Source: a virus
Direction: 5' to 3' (one strand)
IMG/VR virus record: IMGVR_UViG_3300021197_001557
Coordinates: 54,112 to 107,132 of that record
DNA length: 53,021 bases
The notes under the pieces were generated by a model. It had not been told where the DNA came from. It saw only the letters and a program-made list of their open reading frames with translations, and made no database searches. Position 1 is the first letter of the stretch, and each line of letters begins with the position of its first letter. A program made the translations under genes and the position numbers. Shown here one piece after another: positions 35,000 through 43,600 of the stretch.

Positions 35000-35563
35000 T
35001 CAATAATCGTCTCCGATTTCAAGATGACGGACTTTTCCGCCTTGTCTTCGCTGTTGTTTACCTGCGTGCCTTGATTCGGCCCGCCTGCGTGAACATGTCG
35101 AAGGAACCTCACCGGCCATACACTGATCGGGAGAATCTGTTGACATAGCACCGCATCCTCTTACTGAACATGGCTGTGCTTTAATCAAAGACCAACCGCA
35201 TTCACTTGCCTCTTGCACTGCTTTATCGAGTTTCTTCTTTGAGGCTGAACCGGCGTAGCAGTTTTCACATGCATTACCATCACTGTCCATTCCGTCCGAG
35301 CAATTCATACAATTCATATTCTTGTATGCTTTGTTATCACTCTTAGCGAAGTCCTTCTTTTTGCCATCCTCGTCCATATCCAATATGTTGACGGCATCAG
35401 GGGAGGAGTCTGTGACCTGCTTAGGAACGCCACAGTTTTCGTCGCACTGTTTCTTCTGTGCAGGCGTGCATTCGGAATAACTGCATTTGAAGTTTTTTTG
35501 ACAATATGCATTCTTTTCATTCATGTCGGCTCTTGCCTTTAAAATTAAATCGTTTTGGTTCAT
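35000..35563 (-). CDS. Cys-rich metal-binding protein (14 cysteines)
   Basis: A 187-aa protein with 14 cysteines: C21, C27, C32, C40, C44, then C85, C88, C99, C102 (C-M-N-C and C-E-N-C, a DnaJ-like zinc ribbon), then C122, C132, C137, C148, C157. The start M-N-Q-N-D-L-I-L-K-A carries the recurring L-I-L-K-A motif, and G-W-S-L-I-K-A occurs again at 123-129. The C-terminal ~30 residues are Arg- and Gln-rich. Several zinc sites or disulphides could form. It lies in the head-tail region and overlaps the preceding zinc-ribbon gene (ATGA). Function unknown. Confidence 0.65.
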   Translation of the reverse strand: MNQNDLILKARADMNEKNAYCQKNFKCSYSECTPAQKKQCDENCGVPKQVTDSSPDAVNILDMDEDGKKKDFAKSDNKAYKNMNCMNCSDGMDSDGNACENCYAGSASKKKLDKAVQEASECGWSLIKAQPCSVRGCGAMSTDSPDQCMAGEVPSTCSRRRAESRHAGKQQRRQGGKVRHLEIGDDY

Positions 35564-35901
35564 GCTACTTGCCTCACTTTTGTATTGCTATGGCTCCCTA
35601 GATTGTAGTCCATAGCACCGCCACATACAGCACAGGAGGGAGTCCAGCAAAAGTGTAGCATCCCACAGTCCAAGCATCTAGTGCCTGAACCAATGTTTTG
35701 GATGTCCATCCTTTCATTGCCTTTAATCTCCATTCGTATATCGGTGGAATTGCGTGCCAACCATTCTTTGCTGAATGGGGCAATAGATTCGTGAACAGAT
35801 GAGTTATGAGAGTTTGCTACTTCTAGCATTCGGCTATTGCGCCTCTTCTCGATTTCAACTGCTTCGTCAAGATCGACTGAATCAACAGAAAGTCTTGCCA
35901 A
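35560..35901 (-). CDS. Zinc-ribbon protein in the head gene cluster
   Basis: A 113-aa protein. The first ~70 residues are charged and helical; the last third is a zinc ribbon, R-C-L-D-C-G followed by S-C-A-V-C-G-G about 12 residues later. It is translationally coupled (ATGA) to the 14-cysteine protein, and the two may act together. No DNA-binding family is evident. Confidence 0.6.
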   Translation of the reverse strand: MARLSVDSVDLDEAVEIEKRRNSRMLEVANSHNSSVHESIAPFSKEWLARNSTDIRMEIKGNERMDIQNIGSGTRCLDCGMLHFCWTPSCAVCGGAMDYNLGSHSNTKVRQVA

Positions 35902-35915
35902 ACTGACCAGCCCCT

Positions 35916-36269
35916 TCAGGCTCGCCCGCCGGTAATCATAATTCTCATGATGAAGCCTGTTCCTTCGGTAACATCGCCGCTTAGGTCCAGTCCTGTTGCT
36001 TCAATAAGTGCAACATTTGCACCGCCACCGTCAGCAGGGTCGGTTTGAACATAAGCCTTGATTTTCTTGGTGGCACGGTCATATTCAAAGACATAACCGC
36101 CGGAGTTTTCAATGTGAACCATATCAGGGTTCGCTACATAGGATGTCGCATCGAAACCTGCGCCGCCTGCGTCCCATGTGGTGTCTGCTGTTGATGCACT
36201 AAGGGATACAGTCAATCTGTTCCCCGATACATTGGTTCTGCCATTCTGAATTACTACGAGGTCCGTCAT
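35916..36269 (-). CDS. Small beta-rich capsid-associated protein
   Basis: A 117-aa protein, all beta in appearance (D-L-V-V-I-Q-N-G, L-T-V-S-L-S-A-S, Y-V-F-E-Y-D, I-K-A-Y-V-Q, F-I-M-R-I-M-I-T). Ends in T-G-G-R-A. Such small proteins after the capsid gene are commonly head decoration or fibre proteins. I chose ATG 36269 over TTG 36278. No ribosome-binding site is obvious for either. Confidence 0.5.
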   Translation of the reverse strand: MTDLVVIQNGRTNVSGNRLTVSLSASTADTTWDAGGAGFDATSYVANPDMVHIENSGGYVFEYDRATKKIKAYVQTDPADGGGANVALIEATGLDLSGDVTEGTGFIMRIMITGGRA

Positions 36270-36318
36270 CGCTATCAATCCGTTCAGTATGTCTTTCCTT
36301 ATAACAATGACTTAGGTA

Positions 36319-36912
36319 TCAAGAATAGTAAACTATGACTTGAATTGGCCCTGTTGCGTCGGCGTGGAATGAGTTAGCACTTAGGAATTGTAGGACAAAC
36401 TTGACACTGCCACATACTCTCCCGGTCCATGGTTGAACACTGCTGATCACTCTAGCGGTTCCAGTTGCATCAGCAACATTTGGAGCCGCTGGTGTGCTAT
36501 GTCCTGACAACCCAGTCCTGACACTCAAGGCAATATCCATTGTAGTCCCGTTCTGTGCCGCACCTTCATTGGTTTGAAATTGATAGTAAGTTTGAGGGTT
36601 TTGTCCTGTAAAGTCAACGCCCTTGATTGGAGTAAAGAAGTCTTCCTGTTCGCCTGAACCCGTAAGAAAATCAGCATTTACCATGCGGAATTGTCCTTTG
36701 GTCGTTTCAACATCAGACTGTGTAGTAGCAACTGATGCACCCACATCGAGTTTAATCGTATGGATTTCTCCGTTGATCGGAATCTTTGCGGATTCAACCA
36801 TTGGATTTGACGCTAAGTCAGCCGCATCGAATTGATAGACTAGACGATTGACACGAGTCCTAGAAGCGTATCGTCCATCACCATCATCAATGGTGTGTTC
36901 AACAATACCCAT
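36319..36912 (-). CDS. Beta-rich virion protein
   Basis: A 197-aa protein starting in a TGATG overlap with the preceding gene. The sequence alternates short strands (I-H-T-I-K-L-D-V, Y-Y-Q-F-Q-T, S-V-K-F-V-L-Q-F-L, I-Q-V-I-V-Y-Y-S at the very end), fitting a jelly-roll or Ig-like structural protein. It sits among small capsid-associated proteins after the major capsid gene. No specific family recognised. Confidence 0.5.
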   Translation of the reverse strand: MGIVEHTIDDGDGRYASRTRVNRLVYQFDAADLASNPMVESAKIPINGEIHTIKLDVGASVATTQSDVETTKGQFRMVNADFLTGSGEQEDFFTPIKGVDFTGQNPQTYYQFQTNEGAAQNGTTMDIALSVRTGLSGHSTPAAPNVADATGTARVISSVQPWTGRVCGSVKFVLQFLSANSFHADATGPIQVIVYYS

Positions 36913-37376
36913 CAGGCTTCAACCCCTGCATTGAATGCAAGGGCCTTTTCAGTCAAGGTTGCTTTGGTATCCTTCGTAATCGTAGGAATGCCTTTGCTCC
37001 TGCACCATGACATCATTTGCGCTCTTGACATTGATTCATTGAATTGAGGTCCTTCATCGATTGCATCAATCATTGCTTGAGACTGTTCAGTAGCGGGTGG
37101 TGTTTCGACCACTTTTTCAACTACTTCTTCGACAACTGGGGTTTTATCCTCAACTGCGTCAAGCATTGCTTTTGATTTGTCTTCAGGTTCTGAATCCGAT
37201 ACTGCCCACATTGAAGCACCATTGTCGATCATCGGCATGATGACTTCTTTGATGAATGCTTGAGGGACATCTGTTCTTGACTCGCCACGAGCGAATCCAA
37301 ACTTATGTGGATGCAACTTGAAGTGCGTCAATTCAGCATAGGGCCTTGCACCTGTGTAGGTTAAGGTTAGAGTCAT
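36912..37376 (-). CDS. Capsid-region protein with C-terminal SAP-like helices
   Basis: A 154-aa protein. Residues 1-60 hold a beta opening (M-T-L-T-L-T-Y-T-G-A) and H-x-H-x-F. The middle (61-105) is an acidic linker with two copies of a short motif, S-K-A-M-L-D-A-V-E-D (68-76) and S-Q-A-M-I-D-A-I-D-E (99-107). The end (M-M-S-W-C-R-S-K-G-I and T-E-K-A-L-A-F-N) is SAP-like. A clear GAGGTGA precedes the ATG. Possibly a head completion or decoration-anchoring protein. Confidence 0.5.
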   Translation of the reverse strand: MTLTLTYTGARPYAELTHFKLHPHKFGFARGESRTDVPQAFIKEVIMPMIDNGASMWAVSDSEPEDKSKAMLDAVEDKTPVVEEVVEKVVETPPATEQSQAMIDAIDEGPQFNESMSRAQMMSWCRSKGIPTITKDTKATLTEKALAFNAGVEA

Positions 37377-37387
37377 ATAGACTCACC

Positions 37388-37774
37388 TCAAGCATACAAG
37401 AAGCAAACCCTGTGAGTATCGCCAGCGGTTCCACTGCCGGAGGTGAAGTTGATCACAGCGTTGTTTGTTCCTGATAGGTAAACTGCTGTTGGGACTTCAA
37501 AGCCACCGGACATGTTGTTGACTGAAAGAATTGCTAGTCCGTGGGTTCCACTTACTCCGACAATTCCTGTTGAGGTCAGGTCGAATGAGGTTGCACCTGC
37601 GGCTGTGCAGACTACATCAAGAATCATCATCTTGACTCCGCCTTCCGCTTGTCCTGCCGCCACGCCTGCAATTCCACTCAACCATGCTGTTGAATCATTT
37701 CGTGTTCCCATCCAAAGACCTTCGTCTAGGACTACGCTTGCTGTTGTTTCTTCGATATTTGTTACTACTGCCAT
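37388..37774 (-). CDS. Probable capsid decoration protein
   Basis: A 128-aa Gly-, Ala- and Thr-rich beta protein coded directly after the major capsid gene with a strong AAGGAGATG site. Sequence features: V-V-L-D-E-G-L-W-M-G-T, V-K-M-M-I-L-D-V-V-C-T-A-A-G, A-V-Y-L-S-G-T-N-N-A-V-I-N-F. Small beta proteins immediately after the capsid gene, with their own strong translation signal, are often decoration proteins made in stoichiometric amount. The call is positional plus compositional. Confidence 0.5.
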   Translation of the reverse strand: MAVVTNIEETTASVVLDEGLWMGTRNDSTAWLSGIAGVAAGQAEGGVKMMILDVVCTAAGATSFDLTSTGIVGVSGTHGLAILSVNNMSGGFEVPTAVYLSGTNNAVINFTSGSGTAGDTHRVCFLYA

Positions 37775-37810
37775 TAAATCATCTCCTTAATTTTCATTAC
37801 TCCATTATGA

Positions 37811-38980
37811 TCAAGCACTTAGGTCCCTCACCTTGCCGTGTGCGCCATAGAACAGTTGCCATAGGTTGCCCATTGTGTGGAACATTCCCATTTGACCTAG
37901 GCGGTTGATACCGAATGGGTCTCCTGTTTCAATACCTGATTCGTGATAGAGAGTTGGTTTTGCAGTGCAGAAGTAGGTGTAGTCAGTGTCTAGGTAATAT
38001 AGACGGCTGATTCCTGCTCCACCTTCGTTGTGAACATCCTTGGAAGGAATAAGAGGCACACCGTTGTATGTAGCAACGATAAATCCTGCTTCCATACCCG
38101 GAACACCTTTCACACCGTTGACACCCGGAACAACCTTCTTCATTTCAGTGAAGCGTTGTTGAGGTTGTAGCAACTGTTGAATCTTCTCAAGAGTATCGTA
38201 TCCAGTCATGATGACCTTTGGCTGACCTCCTCGTTCCCAAATGTTACGGAACATTCCATCGAGGATGTTCAGTGTAAGTGGGCGTTCAGCGGATGCCGCA
38301 CCAGCATCGACATTGGAATCATACCATTGCTGGGTGGTCCCTTCAGGTCGGCTGATGTTGTATTGATTGTGGTCTCCTGCTGTGACATCAAGGAAGGTTG
38401 AAGCCTTCTCGATCTTAGCAGATGAGGTAATACGGTCAATTGAGTCGAAGTCATTCAATGAAGTGCTACGGTAGGAAATATCCTTTAGAAGCATCTTGTT
38501 GATGGTTTCAGCATGGTGCTTTGCCATTTCCATTTTCATGACAGCACGAGCATCACCAAGACCGTCATCCTTGTCAGCAAGGAACATTGCGGTTTCAGTG
38601 AGGTCAAATGTGTGAGCCACTGTGCGTGGTTTGTCATTGACATGCAAGAAAGTTGGTTTGCTTGTTTCAGGCAGTGTTGCGTTTTCAGGAACGCCGCCAC
38701 CCTTGGAAGCATCAGGCTTGCCAGTGACGACTCTCCATCCACTCTTTTCCCATGGTTTCTTTGGCATGATTGAAAATGCGTTAAACTCTTGGTTCAACTG
38801 TGACCAAACCTTTCGGCCAAAAATAGCCTGATAGGTTCCGCTTGTAGTGGACATCAATGGAGAGTCAGCCTTCAATAGGTCTGTTCCGCTGTATGCCCAT
38901 GCGTTGTTTCCTGCTCCTGCACCGTAATACAGTCGCTCCATGTCTTCAATTGTTCGTAGGTATCCTCGTGATCCGCTCAT
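37811..38980 (-). CDS. Major capsid protein, HK97 fold
   Basis: A 389-aa protein. It has HK97-type order: an N-terminal arm, a long spine-helix region (A-R-A-V-M-K-M-E-M-A-K-H-H-A-E-T-I-N-K-M-L), then L-N-I-L-D-G-M-F-R-N-I-W, and an A-domain ending with Y-N-G-V-P-L-I-P-S-K-D and G-I-S-R-L-Y-Y-L-D-T-D. It follows the protease-scaffold gene directly, with AAAGGAGATG upstream of ATG as for a highly expressed protein. Residues 34-38 (D-L-L-K-A) resemble a maturation site; cutting after K37 would remove a short delta region. The long, well-formed frame and context make this call secure. Confidence 0.82.
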   Translation of the reverse strand: MSGSRGYLRTIEDMERLYYGAGAGNNAWAYSGTDLLKADSPLMSTTSGTYQAIFGRKVWSQLNQEFNAFSIMPKKPWEKSGWRVVTGKPDASKGGGVPENATLPETSKPTFLHVNDKPRTVAHTFDLTETAMFLADKDDGLGDARAVMKMEMAKHHAETINKMLLKDISYRSTSLNDFDSIDRITSSAKIEKASTFLDVTAGDHNQYNISRPEGTTQQWYDSNVDAGAASAERPLTLNILDGMFRNIWERGGQPKVIMTGYDTLEKIQQLLQPQQRFTEMKKVVPGVNGVKGVPGMEAGFIVATYNGVPLIPSKDVHNEGGAGISRLYYLDTDYTYFCTAKPTLYHESGIETGDPFGINRLGQMGMFHTMGNLWQLFYGAHGKVRDLSA

Positions 38981-39019
38981 ATTTTTTCATCTCCTTTTTC
39001 AAGTTGTATTCTGAAAGGA

Positions 39020-40348
39020 TTATTCTCCTCTCAAGGCCCTCCGTGCCAAGTCTTCAGCCGCAAGCCATCCATCGACACCATTGCCCATTGCGTTAAACTC
39101 TTCATGGGTTGGCACACGAACAGATGTTGTTGCAGGTTCAGCAACGACGGACTTCTGCAAGTCTGTGTTCTCTTGCTTCAACGAAAGGATTTCGTTTCGC
39201 AGGGAGTTGATTTGGCTACCAAAGTCATTTTGCTTTTGGATGGCCAATGCGTTTTCTGTTTCAGCATTGTAACGGTCTTTCCATTCCTTTTCAACAAGGG
39301 ACTTGACCGCTTCTTCATCACGAATGGATGCGTATGCGGAGTATGCTCGTTCAAGGGATTCAGGTGAAAGGTTCAAGCCGCCGCCTTTGATAACTTGCTT
39401 GTTACCTGAAGGTGCGTTCATCTTCATGGAACCAGTTTGTTTGATCACATTCTGATTGCCGCTTGCCGATGGGAGGCTTGGGTAAGAAGGTTCAGAAGCA
39501 GATTCACCGCTTCCTTCAGCATCTCCTTGACCACGGTGGCTGTATCCGCCACTGCCTTCTTGGAGATAGGCCTTTTCAAGTCCGAAGTGTCCACGGAGCG
39601 AATCAAGGTTGACTCCACTCTCATGTGCAAACTTTTCAAGCGTATCAATGTAGGCGATTGCACTACTGTCGCTTCGATCAGTTTTAACAACTGGTTCATT
39701 TGCTGGTTCTTCATCTTCAATGTGCTTTAACACACGGCTTAGGCTGTCTCGTATTTCGCTCAATGCTTCATTACTCATTTCTTGTTCACTTCCTGTATTG
39801 TCCATTTTAAGGATTGTATAGCGGGCTTCCGGGTTGATGCCCTTTTTGCACAAGGTAATCTCGTGCAATTCTAAATCGGTAATCTCCCTGTGTGTCCCAT
39901 GTTCAGGGGTGGTTTTGGTTACACGGAATAACGCTTGACCACCGATAGAGAATGCTTTGAGGTCGCCACTGCGAACCTGCTTTTGGACTTCACGAGCCTT
40001 TTGGATGTCATCACGGACACGGCATACGACAAAGAGTCCATGCTCGTCCACTTCTGACTTCCAAACTCGTCCTTCCGAATCTGTATAATTGTCAACTACT
40101 TCACCGACTTGAATGCCGCTGTGTGCTAGTTGAACATTTCTGAATGCTTTGTTGCCCATAAACTTGCCAAATGCCTTGGTCAATGCTGATGCGGGGATTC
40201 TGTCTCCCTGCTTGTCAACCATGTCCACGCTTGCATATCCTGCAATGTATAGGTCGCTACCTTCTGACGCTTTCAGAATAAAATCGCTACCGACAGCCGA
40301 GAACCCTGCGGTTCTGACAGTTGGATTAGCCATTATACTGGTCGCCAT
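39020..40348 (-). CDS. HK97-type prohead protease fused to scaffold
   Basis: A 442-aa protein. Residues ~25-180 are a His/Ser (S78-type) prohead protease: V-Q-L-A-H-S (H76), L-K-A-F-S-I-G-G (S134) and L-E-L-H-E-I-T-L. Residues ~185-442 are a charged, partly coiled-coil scaffold with a Gln/Lys-rich helix near 370-410. Candidate self-cleavage motifs F-I-L-K-A (23-27) and T-I-L-K-M (178-182) sit before and after the protease domain. It processes capsid proteins during maturation. It has no Shine-Dalgarno; a TATA-like element ~25 bp upstream suggests a leaderless transcript from 40348, with ATG 40333 as alternative. Confidence 0.85.
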   Translation of the reverse strand: MATSIMANPTVRTAGFSAVGSDFILKASEGSDLYIAGYASVDMVDKQGDRIPASALTKAFGKFMGNKAFRNVQLAHSGIQVGEVVDNYTDSEGRVWKSEVDEHGLFVVCRVRDDIQKAREVQKQVRSGDLKAFSIGGQALFRVTKTTPEHGTHREITDLELHEITLCKKGINPEARYTILKMDNTGSEQEMSNEALSEIRDSLSRVLKHIEDEEPANEPVVKTDRSDSSAIAYIDTLEKFAHESGVNLDSLRGHFGLEKAYLQEGSGGYSHRGQGDAEGSGESASEPSYPSLPSASGNQNVIKQTGSMKMNAPSGNKQVIKGGGLNLSPESLERAYSAYASIRDEEAVKSLVEKEWKDRYNAETENALAIQKQNDFGSQINSLRNEILSLKQENTDLQKSVVAEPATTSVRVPTHEEFNAMGNGVDGWLAAEDLARRALRGE

Positions 40349-40365
40349 GAAATCCGAGAATCATG

Positions 40366-40412
40366 TCTTTCTATATGAAGGGGTTGGATTATCAGTTGAT
40401 CTAATATATTGA
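40366..40412. promoter_or_regulatory. Candidate divergent archaeal promoters
   Basis: The gap between the protease gene (minus) and the zinc-finger gene (plus) is AT-rich and holds two TATA-like elements. CATATAG on the minus strand (around 40371-40377) lies ~25 bp before ATG 40348. CTAATATATT on the plus strand (40401-40410) lies ~25 bp before ATG 40431. Neither start has a ribosome-binding site, so both could be leaderless. This is an inference from spacing alone. Confidence 0.4.
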
Positions 40413-40430
40413 ATGACTATGGGTCTAAAT

Positions 40431-40643
40431 ATGTCAGACGATGGACACGAATGCAGTATATGTGGTGGGGAGTTTAGCGAGGAAAATGGCCGATTGGCCT
40501 TCATTGGAGGGGTTTTAATCAAAATAGGACCGTGGTGCATATCCCCTATCATGGAGATGTTCAAGGACCAAATCATCGAGGATTTCATAGAAGACCTCCC
40601 TCCCGATGTCCGTTTAGAAATTAGAAAACACTCAAGCGAGTAA
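40431..40643 (+). CDS. Small zinc-finger protein on the opposite strand inside the head cluster
   Basis: A 70-aa protein (from ATG 40431; upstream ATGs at 40413 and 40419 are possible). It begins M-S-D-D-G-H-E-C-S-I-C-G-G-E-F and has a later cysteine in G-P-W-C-I, then a helical acidic C-terminus (I-I-E-D-F-I-E-D-L-P-P-D-V-R-L-E-I). The C-x-x-C-G-G knuckle indicates metal binding. It runs against all surrounding genes and overlaps the end of the 1154-aa gene by 12 bases, tail to tail. It looks like a moron-type insertion with its own promoter, perhaps a regulator. Function unknown. Confidence 0.6.
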   Translation: MSDDGHECSICGGEFSEENGRLAFIGGVLIKIGPWCISPIMEMFKDQIIEDFIEDLPPDVRLEIRKHSSE

Positions 40644-43600
40644 TTCATCCTCTTCAAGTTGGTCAGTTGCTTCAACCTTGGTTCTTACTTCTTCTTCTGT
40701 TGCTTGGGCTTGAGGGGTTCTCAATGGATAAGAGAGTTTAGCCCGTCCCATTTCAATGTCAACAGTAGCGGGTCCATCCTTCTGTGGGTCCATGCTGATT
40801 TGCAGGTGATATGGCTGTTCTTCGGACTCCTCCTCATCTTCATCATTCAAATTAGACAAAGCCCCTATTGTTGTAGCATCATCGTCCGTCAATTCAGTCG
40901 GACCTCTTGGGGCGGTAATATCCGCCTGCATCCCTGACCACGCACCGCCATCAGGCGAAGCACCGTTCATGCGAGGATATACGAAGTTTTCAATGATGTC
41001 GTCATCAATTGCCTCATTGACAGTCCACTTATCTCCTTCTTCGGTTCTTTCAACACCATATTCAGGGCCAAAGACTTCAATCATTTTAGGGGTGAGTCCT
41101 TTGACAGCAGTGCATAACTCATCTGATGTCATTGATTCTTCAGCATCAACCAATGCCCTGCGTGCGTGAACCATCATGTGAGACTTTTCCTCACGATCAC
41201 CGCTGTCATCAAGTAATTCAGGCGCACGGAGAATCAAGTCGTCTCCTTCGCTGACACGCTTACGAGGTCTCTTTTTCTTAGCGGGTGCTGAATGTATTGC
41301 TGAATGAGTCCCACCAGTTGTTGATGAGACCATGCCCGAACCGGCTCCTGCGCCAGCCGCCGCACCTTCTTTCAACAAAGCGATAGCAACTGGACCCCAA
41401 AGTTTCAGTTGCGTCCTTGCATGTTTTACCAGCGTGGTGGTTCCACGATACACATCGATGTCCATAGCGTGTCTTCCATTGAATTGACCTTTGACAATAA
41501 CTGGCTCCAATAAGCCCGGATACTCCAAAATAATGTCCTGTCCTTTCACCATTACTTCAGGCAAGGGTCCATATGGGACTTTCTTGGCAATTTCTTCATC
41601 AGCAAAATGAACCCATTTAGGATGCATCTCCTTGCCTTTGATAAAAGTCGAAGTGGCATCTCTAATCAATAATTCAGTGCCGCCCAACTCATCCACTGCC
41701 TTCGCTAGACCATGCTCATCAGTTGTAATGCATGAGTTTGGCATTGGAAAATGTATGTTCTCATCAGAATGGTATAGTGTCCTCAAAGCATTCAACCTGT
41801 CTTCTAAAGGCTCCATGTGCAAGTCAGTGCCTTTGTGAACCAATAAATCAACAACATTCAACTTGTTGCCTTTGACATATGCATCAACCGTGAAATCTCC
41901 TTCACGCTCTTTCAATGCCTTCTTGACCTTTGATGGCAGGTCTATTGGGTCAACTCTCTTACCCTCCTTCTTGACTAGCATTCTTTTACCTTCAGGCATT
42001 TTTTGGACAACCCATTCACCACTAAACCCCTTGATCGTGGATAAGTCGTCTAAATCGTAAACAGTATGTGCTGGTTTGATCATCGTTTCAAACACGCCAG
42101 TTGGCTCATAATCATCCGCTTTTCTTAGTGAACCTGTTTGAAGAGGGGCATAACCGCTCGCATCAAGTGATGAAATAGCATTGATGTCTTTTGTTTTAGG
42201 TGACAACTTTGACATTGGACCCATGAGAGCGGGGGATATTGCTCTCACTAAATCAGCATGAGCCGTTCTTTGAAGTATATTGAAAGGAGCATCAGCAATG
42301 TTGTATGCGTATCCCTGTTGGTCCGGGTCATAACGCCATGTTAAGGTGGTGGGCATCTCATGCCCCCAAGCATCAGTATCGCCACTCACATAAGTTGGGG
42401 GGACGATAGCATGAGAGTCAGGTGAAACTGGCCCCACTGAACCCATAGTCGAAGACATTTCCGCATTTGGTGCTAGAGTTTTGTAGGACTCTCCCATTTG
42501 CATACGGAGTAATGAATGGTTTGCCGCCGCCGCTATTTGTTGGAGGTTGCCTCGGCAAATAGTGTGCATCATTTCATCATCAGAACCCATTGGGTTCAAA
42601 ACTTCAGGACCAAATTGAGCCATTACCTTTTGAGCGTGCTGTTGCATAACACGAGCGATATGACTGTTTGAGGCTCTAAAATGTTCGTTATGATGATTCC
42701 AATAATCATCAGTTGAAAACGGATGCTCCTCTCGTCCATAGCCAACTCTAGGACCACCCATGTCGGTTTGAGCGGCTAATGCACGCCCTAGGCTAGACAT
42801 CATCAAAGCATCATCAGGCACATCGATACGACCCCCGCTCAATTCTGACGGGTGTTCGTGTAGCCTATTTGATGCCGCTGAATACATGGCGAGTCTCTTT
42901 TGATAATCATTATCGGGGTCAAAGGTTGAACCTAATGCGGCCCTTCCGGGGTGGTCAGGTTCCATCTGATTTACAGCACTAGGGAAATGAGAGCCGCCTT
43001 GATTAAACGAACCAATGTCATCTAAATCGTGGCTGATCAAGTTTTTATTCATCCAACCACCGTTGAATATATCAGGATAAGACTGACTTAGAATGCCATC
43101 CAATGAACCTATGCTTCTCCCAACTCCTCCCCAATACTGGTATGGCTCCCAATGATGGTAATTCATTGAAGGCTCGACACCTGCCTCACTTGACACCCAA
43201 GGAGACATGTAGTGTTGTAAATCCCCGCCCGGATGGGGTTCTGTTGGCCCATGCCTATCGGGGGACCGTTGCCACCAAGAGGCCATTGGCTTGAATCTCT
43301 CTCTCCAATTCCTTAGCGCACGGCCCCAAGAGAGTCCTGCCTTTTCTTGAAATTGATTTTCTATTCTTTTAGCATCAGGTGAACCCTCTTCTGTTTTCGA
43401 CATTTGGCCAAGAAGGTCCATGAAATTACCACGCTGTCCTTCTGTATTCCATTCTAAACCAAACAGCATTGGCAACATGCCAAAAGAAGTGGATAACTCC
43501 TGTCTCTTGTTGTCATGATATTCATCATCACTAAGGAACGAATTGCGATTACGATCACGGGTGTAAAGGTCATGTTGGCTCTCGATTGGTAATCCAAGGT

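Noticed and set aside
40361-40675. Minus-strand frame opposite the zinc-finger gene
   Set aside because: Lacks protein-like features and spans two gene ends; the plus-strand frame has a C-x-x-C-G-G knuckle and an acidic helical tail.
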